DNA of 64,000 bases, from positions 28,366 to 92,365 of the forward strand of contig JBCCIM010000002.1 of the NCBI GenBank assembly GCA_039111535.1, written 5' to 3'. Below the pieces are notes generated by a model. The model did no database searches. It worked only from the letters and a program-made list of their open reading frames with translations, and had not been told where the DNA came from. Position numbers and translations under genes: made by a program. This document shows, piece by piece, positions 25,742 through 37,490 of this stretch; position 1 is the stretch's first letter, and each line of letters opens with the position of its first letter. This DNA is from Bacteroidota bacterium. GTDB lineage: Bacteria > Bacteroidota > Rhodothermia > Rhodothermales > JAHQVL01.

Positions 25742-27982
25742 ATGATTTCCCCTCGCATCCTCCCTATAATCTTGCTTGTTAGCCTCTTTGCATTCTCACC
25801 GGCACCTATCAACTCCAACGACGATCCCATCCTTGGTTTTAGCGAGGCCGGTGCAATTGCGCAGCGGGCACTTGAAGCAACTTTTGAAGCACAGCTAACA
25901 GCTGCCAACCTGCGCGATTGGATGAAAACCCTGACAGCCCGCCCGCACCACGTCGGCTCTGCTTTTACCAAAGAGAAAGTCCAGTTTATGGCGGATAAGT
26001 TTGAGTCTTGGGGATACGACGTTGAGATAGAGGAATTTACGGTACTCTTCCCAACACCCAAAGTCCGCATTGTTGAGTTGGTTGCACCTACCCGATACAA
26101 AGCAAAACTTACCTTTCCTGAAACAGGCGAAAAAGTGAGCCGGGCCGTAAAAAAGGAAATGCTGCCCGGATACAACGCATTCTCTGCGGATGGCGATGTA
26201 ACGGCCGAACTGGTTTACGTTAACCAGGGCATCCCGCAAGATTATCAGGACCTCAAACAACGCGGTATTGATGTCGCTGGCAAAATTGTTATTGCACGAT
26301 ACGGCGGCTCCTGGCGTGGCATCAAACCGAAAGTGGCTGCTGAGCACGGCGCCATTGGATGTATCCTGTATTCGGATCCCAAAGACGACGGCTACGTGCG
26401 CGGCGATGTGTATCCAATCGGCGCGTTCAAGCCCGGTCATGGTGTCCAGCGTGGCTCCGTAGCAGACATGCCCCAATTCCCCGGCGACCCGCTGACCCCC
26501 GGCGTAGGCTCCAAACCCGACACCGAGCGCCTCGAGCTGGCAGAAGCACCAACGCTGATGAAAATACCGGTGCTGCCCATCTCTTACGAAGACGCGCAAC
26601 CGCTGCTTGCTGCGATTGGTGGACCCGTTGCCCCGGCACGCTGGCGGGGTGGCCTGCCGATCACTTACCACGTTGGCCCTGGGCCGGCAAAGGTACACCT
26701 GAAATTGGCTTTCGACTGGAAGCTGGAAACCGCCTACAACGTTGTTGCCCGTATGGAAGGCAGTGAATTCCCCGACCAGTGGATCATGCGAGGCAACCAC
26801 CATGACGCGTGGGTTTTTGGTGCTGCTGACCCGATCAGCGGCATGGTTTCACTGATGGAGGAGGCGCGTGCCATTGGTGAACTTGTCAAAACAGGCTGGC
26901 GCCCCAAACGCACCATCGTTTATGCCGGCTGGGATGCTGAAGAACCCGGATTGCTCGGCTCAACCGAGTGGGTGGAATACCATGCGGAGACGCTGCGCGA
27001 CAAACTGGCTGTGTACATCAACACCGATGGCAACGGCCGGGGATTCTGGCGCGCCGGCGGCTCCCACAGCCTGGAACGGTTTATCAACGAAGTTGGGCGT
27101 GATGTAACGGATCCGCAAACCAAGGTCTCGGTATCCGAGCGAGCCCGGGCATTGCAGGACGTGCGGGGAAACAAAGAAGCGGCAACGCGCAAAGACCTGA
27201 GAATTTCTCCCCTGGGCTCCGGTTCTGACTATACCCCTTTCCTACAACATCTCGGCATTGCATCGCTCAATCTGGGTTTTGGCGGCGAAAATGCCGGCGG
27301 CGCTTATCACACCGCATTTGATTCGTTCGAATATTACGAGCGCTTCGGAGACCCGGATTTTGCGTACGGCGTAACCCTGGCCAACCTTACAGGCCGGGCG
27401 GTGTTACGCTTTGCCAATGCAGACGTGTTGCCCTTCAGCTTTACCGGCTACATCGATAACGTTAAAAAGTACGCCGGCGAAGTAATGCATTTGGCTGAAA
27501 CGATGCGTGCCAGCACGGAACAGGAGAACGCGCGCATCAACCGCAATGCTTACCAACTGGCCGCTGATCCTACCCGGACCTACATTGCCCCGGTTGCCAT
27601 GGACCCCGTGCCCTACTTCAACTTTGCACCGTTGCAAAACGCCCTCGCTTCACTGGAAGAGGCAGCGCATCAATACGACGCAGCAATGGCTGCCCATGGT
27701 GCTGAACTTCCACTAGCAAAAGCAGCAGCAGTAAATGAACTGATGATGGTCATGGAGCAGCAAATGACCCGAAAGGAAGGCTTGCCGCGCCGGCCCTGGT
27801 TCAAACATCAAATTTACGCGCCCGGCTTTTACACGGGATATGGCGTCAAAACGCTGCCGGGTGTCCGGGAAGCCCTTGAGCAGCGAAACTGGGACGAAGC
27901 AGCTGAACAAATCGAAATTATTTCCGACGTGCTGAACCGTGTAACGGAATCGCTGTATGAGGCAACGACAATTATGAATTAG
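25742..27982 (+). CDS. Secreted M28 zinc peptidase (glutamate carboxypeptidase II-like)
   Basis: Signal peptide (MISPRILPIILLVSLFAFSP) followed by a PA-domain region, the M28 catalytic core and a C-terminal transferrin-receptor-like dimerisation domain; 746 residues matches the GCPII/NAALADase group. Metal and catalytic sites are visible: NHHDAWVFGAADP, WDAEEPGLLGSTEW with the general-base Glu pair, YINTDGNG and YHTAFDSFEYYE with the final His. Predicted to release C-terminal amino acids (often Glu) from peptides outside the cytoplasm. Stands alone; a dispersed repeat copy precedes it. Confidence 0.92.
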   Translation: MISPRILPIILLVSLFAFSPAPINSNDDPILGFSEAGAIAQRALEATFEAQLTAANLRDWMKTLTARPHHVGSAFTKEKVQFMADKFESWGYDVEIEEFTVLFPTPKVRIVELVAPTRYKAKLTFPETGEKVSRAVKKEMLPGYNAFSADGDVTAELVYVNQGIPQDYQDLKQRGIDVAGKIVIARYGGSWRGIKPKVAAEHGAIGCILYSDPKDDGYVRGDVYPIGAFKPGHGVQRGSVADMPQFPGDPLTPGVGSKPDTERLELAEAPTLMKIPVLPISYEDAQPLLAAIGGPVAPARWRGGLPITYHVGPGPAKVHLKLAFDWKLETAYNVVARMEGSEFPDQWIMRGNHHDAWVFGAADPISGMVSLMEEARAIGELVKTGWRPKRTIVYAGWDAEEPGLLGSTEWVEYHAETLRDKLAVYINTDGNGRGFWRAGGSHSLERFINEVGRDVTDPQTKVSVSERARALQDVRGNKEAATRKDLRISPLGSGSDYTPFLQHLGIASLNLGFGGENAGGAYHTAFDSFEYYERFGDPDFAYGVTLANLTGRAVLRFANADVLPFSFTGYIDNVKKYAGEVMHLAETMRASTEQENARINRNAYQLAADPTRTYIAPVAMDPVPYFNFAPLQNALASLEEAAHQYDAAMAAHGAELPLAKAAAVNELMMVMEQQMTRKEGLPRRPWFKHQIYAPGFYTGYGVKTLPGVREALEQRNWDEAAEQIEIISDVLNRVTESLYEATTIMN

Positions 27983-28047
27983 GGGTTTGCTTCCAAGACA
28001 TCAACGGGGTCTTTACCTACAAACAACTCGCGGAAGCATGAAAAAAC

Positions 28048-28079
28048 GGAGCTACAAAAAACTAGTCTGCTCCTTTTTC
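28048..28079 (+). terminator. Weak intrinsic terminator after the M28 peptidase gene
   Basis: GGAGC and GCTCC arms around a 16-base loop, followed directly by TTTTT. Located about 65 bp after the peptidase stop. Confidence 0.4.
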
Positions 28080-28163
28080 AAACATCCTTTAAAAGACTTA
28101 GCAGTGAAAAGTGTACCTTGACTGGAAGCGGTTCCAAACAAGACTATTCCTTTTCGATAATAC

Positions 28164-29111
28164 ATGGCAAAATTTTTAATCACCGGTGCCAACGGGCAGA
28201 TTGGTAGCGATTTGGTCGCCAGGTTGCGCGACATGCACGGTGCAGACAATGTGGTTGGCTCCGACCTTAGATTGCCGGCGTCTCCCCAGGCTGGCCCCCA
28301 CGAAATTGCAGATGTGACAAACCTCGATCAGCTCCGCGAGCTCATCACCAACTACAACATCGACACCATCTACCACCTGGCCAGTATTCTCTCCGTAACA
28401 GGAGAAAAACATCCGGATCTCGCGTGGCAGGTGAACATGAACGGGCTCAAGCACATTCTCGATCTTGCGGCGGCCCATAACTGTAAAGTATTCTGGCCGA
28501 GCTCGATTGCCGTTTTTGGACCAACAACGCCGCGCAACCATACGCCACAGCGTACGGTTCTCGAGCCGCAAACGATTTATGGCATCACAAAAAGTGCCGG
28601 CGAATTACTGTGTAATTATTACCATCAGCACTTTGATGTAGATGTGCGAAGCCTCCGCTATCCTGGGCTGATCAGCTATTCGGCTCCACCAGGAGGTGGG
28701 ACTACCGATTTTAGCATAGACATGCTACGGGCCGCTGCAGCCGGCAAAGCCTATGCCTGCTTTGTAGGACCGAAAACGCGATTGCCGATGATGTACATGC
28801 CCGATGCCGTAAATGCTGCGCTTGTACTGATGCACGCCGCACCGGAAGACATTCGCACGCGTACCAGCTACAATGTCACCGCTGTTAGTTTCTCTGCCGA
28901 AGAACTGGCCGCTGAAATCAAAAAAGTCATACCAGGCTTCGAATGTACCTACGCACCAGACTTCCGTCAGGAAATTGCTGATTCGTGGCCGTCTACCCTG
29001 AATGACAGCGAGGCCCGTACCGATTGGAACTGGCAACCGGAATTTACCCTTGACGCCATGGTTGCCGACATGCTCATGCATCTCCAACAACCCAGTAAAG
29101 TTGTATCTTAG
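28164..29111 (+). CDS. tdh: L-threonine 3-dehydrogenase, epimerase (SDR) type
   Basis: Oxidises L-threonine to 2-amino-3-ketobutyrate with NAD+. The NAD-binding [10 protein letters not shown] motif is at the N-terminus, and the extended-SDR catalytic Tyr-Lys pair shows as YGITKSAGE. The 315-aa length and [23 protein letters not shown] and [11 protein letters not shown] segments fit the UDP-galactose-4-epimerase-like Tdh class. The next gene, 35 bp downstream, is kbl, which cleaves the product, so the pair forms the threonine-to-glycine pathway. Confidence 0.93.
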   Translation: MAKFLITGANGQIGSDLVARLRDMHGADNVVGSDLRLPASPQAGPHEIADVTNLDQLRELITNYNIDTIYHLASILSVTGEKHPDLAWQVNMNGLKHILDLAAAHNCKVFWPSSIAVFGPTTPRNHTPQRTVLEPQTIYGITKSAGELLCNYYHQHFDVDVRSLRYPGLISYSAPPGGGTTDFSIDMLRAAAAGKAYACFVGPKTRLPMMYMPDAVNAALVLMHAAPEDIRTRTSYNVTAVSFSAEELAAEIKKVIPGFECTYAPDFRQEIADSWPSTLNDSEARTDWNWQPEFTLDAMVADMLMHLQQPSKVVS

Positions 29112-29146
29112 TTGCCGCGTACACCACCTCAACAAAACCAAACCCA

Positions 29147-30334
29147 ATGACAAACGTCGCTACCGATTTCTACCAGGCTACCCTAAACGAAATCAAAGAC
29201 TCCGGGCTCTATAAAGACGAGCGCATCATTGTATCTCAGCAAGATGCAGAAATTGCCGTTCAGTCCGGACAGCAAGTGATCAACTTTTGTGCAAACAATT
29301 ACCTCGGTCTGGCAAATCACCCTGCCTTAATTAAGGCAGCCCAGGACGGCGTGGCAAAATATGGGTTTGGCCTGGCATCCGTCAGGTTTATTTGTGGCAC
29401 ACAAAACATCCACAAAGAGCTGGAAGAAGCGGTCTCCAGGTTTCTCCAGACAGAAGACACCATTTTATATACTTCGTGTTTTGACGCCAATGCCGGCCTC
29501 TTCGAAACCATACTTGGCAAGGAAGACGCAATCATCAGTGACCAGTTAAACCACGCGAGCATCATCGACGGCATCCGACTGTGTAAAGCCCAGCGGCACC
29601 GGTTTGCGCATGATGACATGGAAGATCTGGAGCGTATTCTCAAAGAGACGCAAGACGCCAAAATTCGTATGATCGCAACGGATGGGGTTTTCAGTATGGA
29701 TGGCGATATTGCCCGGCTGGAAATGATCTGTGATTTGGCAGACAAATATGATGCGCTCGTCATGGTAGATGACAGCCACGCAACAGGATTCCTTGGCAAA
29801 ACGGGCCGTGGGTCGATTGATCACTGTGGTGTCATGGGACGGGTTGATGTGGTCACCAGCACGCTTGGCAAAGCACTTGGCGGCGCTTCAGGAGGTTTTA
29901 CGTCGGGTAAAAAAGAAATTATCGAGCTGTTGCGACAGCGCTCAAGGCCCTATCTGTTTTCGAATACGGTTGCGCCGGCCATTGTTACTGCTGCGTTGAA
30001 AGTATTGGAAATGCTGAGCGCCACAACAGAGCTACGCGATCGCCTCGAAGAGAACACAATGTACTTCCGGGAGCAGATGACAGCAGCCGGCTTTAAAATT
30101 CGCCCGGGTACCCACCCGATTGCGCCTATTATGTTGTACGACGCCAAACTGGCGCAGAACATGGCCAGCGATCTCCTTGAAGAAGGGATCTATGTCATCG
30201 GCTTCAGCTATCCGGTTGTGCCTAAAGGGCAGGCGCGTATTCGCGTGCAGATTTCAGCTGCCCACACCCGTGAACACCTTGACCGCGCCATTGCCGCGTT
30301 CACCAAGGTTGGCAAACGGCTCGGCGTTATATAA
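29147..30334 (+). CDS. kbl: Glycine C-acetyltransferase (2-amino-3-ketobutyrate CoA ligase)
   Basis: PLP enzyme of the alpha-oxoamine synthase family; splits 2-amino-3-ketobutyrate with CoA into glycine and acetyl-CoA. Visible: [10 protein letters not shown] near the N-terminus, the cofactor-stacking region [11 protein letters not shown], the [11 protein letters not shown] segment and the PLP-lysine region [13 protein letters not shown]. 395 residues, normal length. Second gene of the tdh-kbl operon; it ends 22 bp from the convergent small zinc-finger gene. Confidence 0.96.
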   Translation: MTNVATDFYQATLNEIKDSGLYKDERIIVSQQDAEIAVQSGQQVINFCANNYLGLANHPALIKAAQDGVAKYGFGLASVRFICGTQNIHKELEEAVSRFLQTEDTILYTSCFDANAGLFETILGKEDAIISDQLNHASIIDGIRLCKAQRHRFAHDDMEDLERILKETQDAKIRMIATDGVFSMDGDIARLEMICDLADKYDALVMVDDSHATGFLGKTGRGSIDHCGVMGRVDVVTSTLGKALGGASGGFTSGKKEIIELLRQRSRPYLFSNTVAPAIVTAALKVLEMLSATTELRDRLEENTMYFREQMTAAGFKIRPGTHPIAPIMLYDAKLAQNMASDLLEEGIYVIGFSYPVVPKGQARIRVQISAAHTREHLDRAIAAFTKVGKRLGVI

Positions 30335-30356
30335 GCAGGACCGCAGCTATAAAGTG

Positions 30357-30617
30357 CTAGGCAGCGTGACGCTTTGTGCGACGGCCTGCTGGCATTTTGC
30401 GGACTACATCCTGGTAGAGATCCTGCAGGTATACATCGTACGCTTCCTGAGAAGCAGGCTCGAGAAACCCAAGGCCTTCGCAAGCCGGGCATTCTGTAGC
30501 TGTGAAGGAAAGCTGGTCGATCATTTCACCCAATCCGTCACAATGCAGGCAGTCACAGTGCTGGATATGCATGTCTGACACGCTGCCGTTTCGCGTTCTG
30601 ATAGATACTTGTTGCAT
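30357..30617 (-). CDS. Small DnaJ-zinc-finger-like protein
   Basis: 86 residues with paired cysteine motifs CDCLHCDGLGE and CPACEGLGF (CxxCxGxG type), which resemble half of a DnaJ zinc finger and probably bind one zinc. A short acidic helix and a basic tail follow. It is convergent with kbl. No partner is evident. The function is unknown; the motif is real, and the gene is supported by a clean ATG and the absence of a better frame. Confidence 0.6.
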   Translation of the reverse strand: MQQVSIRTRNGSVSDMHIQHCDCLHCDGLGEMIDQLSFTATECPACEGLGFLEPASQEAYDVYLQDLYQDVVRKMPAGRRTKRHAA

Positions 30618-30702
30618 GATTTATGGTGTTTTTGATGGAACTACCACAAGTTATGGATAGGGGGCGACAACCCAATGTCACATGTTACATGCACATATGT
30701 TC

Positions 30703-30790
30703 AGAGTGAAGAGTGAAGAGTGAAGAGTGAAGAGTGAAGAGAACGACCCTTCGAAATTCGGCGTTCCTTGTTCGGTGTTCGATATTCAAT
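30703..30790. repeat. Intergenic repeat: (GAGTGAA)n plus conserved tail
   Basis: Five or so 7-bp units (gagtgaa) lead into a tail that starts AACGACCCTTCGAAATTCGG and ends ...TTCGATATTC. The same arrangement, (GAGTGAG)n plus a nearly identical tail, occurs at 51803-51889. Confidence 0.8.
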
Positions 30791-30870
30791 GCGGCATGCC
30801 CGTCTTCCAGAGGTCCTTTGCAGGGCTCAGGAAGTCATGGATGGGCACACATAGCATCCCTGAAATTTGC

Positions 30871-33876
<3,006 letters not shown>

Positions 33877-34628
33877 ACGGCGAGTTCGCGATGCAATCAG
33901 GATTGCACCAGTAAATTCGAGTTACGAGAACATGGGGGGCTCAGCGTAAAATTACACCGTAAGTACAGTGGGTAACGGCAGCAAGGCCGTACCGGGTACA
34001 GGTTGAACAGCAGCTTTAGCCTTTCCTGTGCTGTCCGTTAAGGGTTATCCGTTCCTTTGGGTGATGTTCTTCGTTTAGTCTGTAGAGCGAGCAGGTGCGA
34101 GTGTCTTTCAGCGACAATACGACGCGCTGTGCGAGTTAAAGACTATTTCCTGCAAGGGGTAACATGAAGCAGAAGGCTTCGATCATCAAACTATTCGTAA
34201 CACGGAATACGCTTCTAGGAAAAGAAAACGGCACGGATAACGTGTATCGTACACAAGTAAGCGAAAAGAAAAGCGTGTACTGATACGGTTGATATGCTTG
34301 CGCCGGCGCGTCAAAGAAAAGCAACATGCGCCGACATTTAATCAAAATACAATATCTGCCGGCGCAATTTGCAACCGAATGGTTGCTGAAATGCGTCAAA
34401 TTTGTCACGAACAGGAGATCTTCGGCCCCGGGTTACATAAGATGTCACTTAAGTCCGTCAATAGTTACCCGATACCATTCAGTGCACATTTCTTACAGAG
34501 GACGGAGGCCAACACAGTGGGGTATGGCCTCCGTCCGGCACTTCTTTTTTTCAAGAAAGGCTGGAATTTTTTTCTATTAATCAAATAATAGTATAATTCC
34601 TGCAAATATCGGCAGCTTACACCAAGGG
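33877..34628. other. Intergenic region with an orphan terminator
   Basis: About 750 bp with no convincing coding frame. The only clear structure is a plus-strand intrinsic terminator at 34500-34552, with no plus-strand gene in front of it. A small RNA between about 34100 and 34500 is possible but not shown. Confidence 0.5.
34500..34552 (+). terminator. Strong intrinsic terminator without an obvious upstream gene
   Basis: Perfect 12-bp arms (GGACGGAGGCCA and TGGCCTCCGTCC) around a 13-base loop, followed ten bases later by a run of T. There is no T-run on the other strand, so it acts on plus-strand transcripts. Confidence 0.7.
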
Positions 34629-35459
34629 TTAAGCAAAACGGATTTCTTTAAATGCATGCATCTGCCGGGTTATGGCAATTTCGGTGGGCAAACGCTCCAT
34701 ACTCGATGCGCCGTAGAATCCATGCACGTGCTGCGTCCGGTGTAACACATAGGCTGCATCCTCTGGCATAGCGATTGGACCGCCGTGGCACAATACGATA
34801 ACATCCTCTCTCACACTTCGCGCGGCATCAGCAATTGCCTGCACCCGTACCACAGCTTCATCAAGTGTGAGGGCTGTGGATGCACCAATTGATCCTTTTG
34901 TTGTAAGGCCCATATGGGCAACCACGATATCTGCGCCCGCACCAGCCATTTGTTCTGCCTCTTCCGGATTGAAAGCGTAGGGCGTAGTCAGGAGGTCCAG
35001 TGTATGCGCCTCGCGTATCATATCGACTTCCAGGCTATATCCCATGCCCGTCTCTTCCAGATTTGCGCGAAAAACTCCATCGATGAGTCCGACCGTGGGA
35101 AAATTCTGGACCCCGGCAAAACCTACCGCCTGTACCTCGCGCAAAAAGCGGGGCATCTGACGGAAGGGATCCGTGCCGCAGACGCCGGCAAGCACTGGCG
35201 TCTGTCGTACAACGGTTAGCACTTCTTTGGCCATGTCCATCACTATCGCATTTGCATCGCCGTAAGGCAGCAAGCCGGCAAGCGAACCTCTACCAGCCAT
35301 TCTGAAGCGACCCGAATTGTAAATTATTATCAGATCGATGCCGCCCTCCTCTTCAAATTTGGCGGTTATACCAGTGCCGGCCCCGCCACCGATAATGGGA
35401 ATACCATCAGCAATAAGCGATCTGAGATGGCGGAGTATTGTTTTGCGTTCAACAGACAT
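34629..35459 (-). CDS. Phosphoenolpyruvate hydrolase-like TIM-barrel protein
   Basis: About 276 residues resembling the family annotated as phosphoenolpyruvate hydrolase / TIM-barrel signal transduction protein. Supporting segments are [31 protein letters not shown], split over the first strands, [18 protein letters not shown], and [14 protein letters not shown]. The frame is open upstream to 35507, but ATG 35459 ([13 protein letters not shown]) gives the normal start. Its metabolic role in this organism is not evident from neighbours; the real substrate of the family is uncertain. Confidence 0.8.
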   Translation of the reverse strand: MSVERKTILRHLRSLIADGIPIIGGGAGTGITAKFEEEGGIDLIIIYNSGRFRMAGRGSLAGLLPYGDANAIVMDMAKEVLTVVRQTPVLAGVCGTDPFRQMPRFLREVQAVGFAGVQNFPTVGLIDGVFRANLEETGMGYSLEVDMIREAHTLDLLTTPYAFNPEEAEQMAGAGADIVVAHMGLTTKGSIGASTALTLDEAVVRVQAIADAARSVREDVIVLCHGGPIAMPEDAAYVLHRTQHVHGFYGASSMERLPTEIAITRQMHAFKEIRFA

Positions 35460-36384
35460 AGTACATATAACTTGAGCGTTTACCAGGAATACGGGGTAAC
35501 AAGGCAATCATCAAAACAGATCGCCACATTAAATAAGCATTAAATTGGTGCCGGTACAGATGACATTGGGACAAAATTACGGCATTCAGTTTTTTTTTAA
35601 CAATATCCAAAGCACCCGGCCCCAGAGCTGAGAGCGCCGGCGAGTGGGTGATGTTGCACAGCCATCAATTGAAAGTTCTGGTACGCAGCGCTCCACGGCC
35701 TGCAGCCATAATATTTCTTCGAAGTCAATAAACGAGATTGGTTTCTAAATCTAATGCCCCATCATAACAGACCATGTCCTACCCTCACCCGACAGCTGTG
35801 CTTTCGCCATTTTGCTTAAGTATAGGAAAAAAGGAGACATAGCTCCTGCAATTATGCGCCAGAACCGGATTTCCTGGCATAGATTTTCTTCCTAATATAG
35901 GGTTACCCCTTCGCTCAAATGCGCCGGCCCTGAAGGCGTAATACCCACCAATATTGTTATGAAGAAGTCCCTTTTGACGCGCACGCTCGGCGCGTTCTGT
36001 TTTGCATCCGCGGTACTACTTTTTTTGTTTATCTGGCTTAACTCACGGTTTCCTGCGATATAGCTTGAAATAAACGATCACCTTTTCCTATTATCCCTAA
36101 GTCAGGGAAAGGACACGCGATCTTCGCCAGCCACTGTCTTCTGTCACGATAGTATACAAGGTGTTGCAACCTTGTTTTCGTTGCCCCTCATATGTTTGGC
36201 TGGTTACCGTATCGTTCGGCTTTTGCACCGTTTCACTGCAAAAGTTGGTGCCGGCTTTCTCATAAGAATCCACTGGAACCGCATCTAAAACATGACGTTG
36301 GCTTAATAGTGCGAACGCATATCTTACCCTCTCAATGTTTGCTATCATTCACTGTAAGTCCACGCTACAGGCCAAGTATCTGTG
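35460..36384. other. Long intergenic region with one possible micro-gene
   Basis: About 925 bp. Apart from the 34-codon frame at 35959-36063 I see no gene, no RNA gene I recognise, and no strong terminator. Divergent promoters for the TIM-barrel and cyclase genes must lie here. Confidence 0.5.
35959..36063 (+). CDS. Possible 34-residue membrane micro-protein
   Basis: ATG, then basic residues (MKKSLLTRTLGAF), one strongly hydrophobic helix (SAVLLFLFIWL) and a short tail ending in PAI. This is a single-span micro-protein pattern with positive-inside charge. It lies in an otherwise empty 925-bp gap. There is no conservation evidence here, so it remains a candidate. Confidence 0.35.
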   Translation: MKKSLLTRTLGAFCFASAVLLFLFIWLNSRFPAI

Positions 36385-37290
36385 ATGTCGTACGAGAAGA
36401 CTAAACTGGCCATCATATTCGCGGATATCAGCAAAAGTACGCAGCTTTTTGAAGCGTACGGCAACATTCGTGCGCGTGATATTGTGAGTCACACCCTTTC
36501 CATTCTATCCAAAATCACGGTGGAATACGAAGGGGTTGTCATCAAAACTATTGGTGACGAAGTGATGTGTACCTTCGACGTGCTTGACAAAGCCATCGAC
36601 GCCGCCCTCCGCATGCCCCAGGCAGTCCATGAAGACACGGAGCTTGCCGACATGGGGATCACCATCAAAGTCGGCCTGCATTACGGTGACGTCCTTCAGG
36701 AGAAAAATGATGTATACGGCGATGCGGTAAATGTCGCAGCTCGTATGGTCCAGCAAGCGCGTCCAGACCAAATTATTACCACCAAGGAGACGGTCAATTT
36801 CCTCCCTGTTTACCAGCATTCCAGCCTGCGGAGCCTCGGAACTGTCCAGGTACGCGGCAAGCAGGAAGACATTGAGATTTTCGAACTGATCTGGCAGCCA
36901 GACACAACGGACTTGACCATTATGCACGGTCAGATGCCGCTACGCCAGGAAGGCCCCAAAGCCAGCCTGATTCTGCGCTATGCCAACAAGGATTTCCGTC
37001 TCGAAAAAAACATCCTCCCCTTCCTCATGGGTCGGGGTGAAAAGAACAACCTCGTTGTGCGCGATCAGAGCGTATCTCGCACCCATGCCAGCATCGAGTA
37101 CCGCCGAGGCAAGTTTGTGTTAATCGACCGTAGCACAAATGGCACCTTCCTCCAAATAAACAACGAAGAGCTGGTATTCCTGCACAGAGATCAAATGCAT
37201 CTCCGCCGGGAAGGCATCATTCTGCTGGGCCAGGATGGCAGTGAAAGCGGAACGGAAGCCATCCACTTCCTGTGTGCTGACAAAGACTAA
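36385..37290 (+). CDS. Class III nucleotide cyclase with C-terminal FHA domain
   Basis: N-terminal class III cyclase domain (residues ~5-165): metal-binding Asp in IIFADISKSTQ, KTIGDEVMCTF with the second Asp and an adenine-type Lys, and GDAVNVAARM with the transition-state Asn and Arg. C-terminal FHA domain (~205-300) with GRGEKNNLVV, SVSRTHASIEY and STNGTFL, which binds phosphothreonine peptides. Product is probably cAMP. The FHA suggests that activity or location depends on a Ser/Thr kinase, but none is next to it. A GTG codon one residue upstream is an alternative start. Confidence 0.9.
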   Translation: MSYEKTKLAIIFADISKSTQLFEAYGNIRARDIVSHTLSILSKITVEYEGVVIKTIGDEVMCTFDVLDKAIDAALRMPQAVHEDTELADMGITIKVGLHYGDVLQEKNDVYGDAVNVAARMVQQARPDQIITTKETVNFLPVYQHSSLRSLGTVQVRGKQEDIEIFELIWQPDTTDLTIMHGQMPLRQEGPKASLILRYANKDFRLEKNILPFLMGRGEKNNLVVRDQSVSRTHASIEYRRGKFVLIDRSTNGTFLQINNEELVFLHRDQMHLRREGIILLGQDGSESGTEAIHFLCADKD

Positions 37291-37490
37291 GCTACCCTTT
37301 TTCTACTTGTGTATCCCCTGCTGTATGGCTTTATTCCATATGGATTTTGATGGGTGGTGTCGTTTTTACAGTGTAATGTGCGTTTAGTCAGGGTGGGCGA
37401 GCAAGGTGTTTAGGTTATTTAGACAGGAACCCACCTGCTGGTTTTCCTTATGCCCATCTACGGTATTCATCATTCCCAGGTGTGTCTTCC

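Noticed and set aside
30703..30740. CRISPR array
   Set aside because: Units are contiguous 7-mers without spacers, and no cas genes are present.
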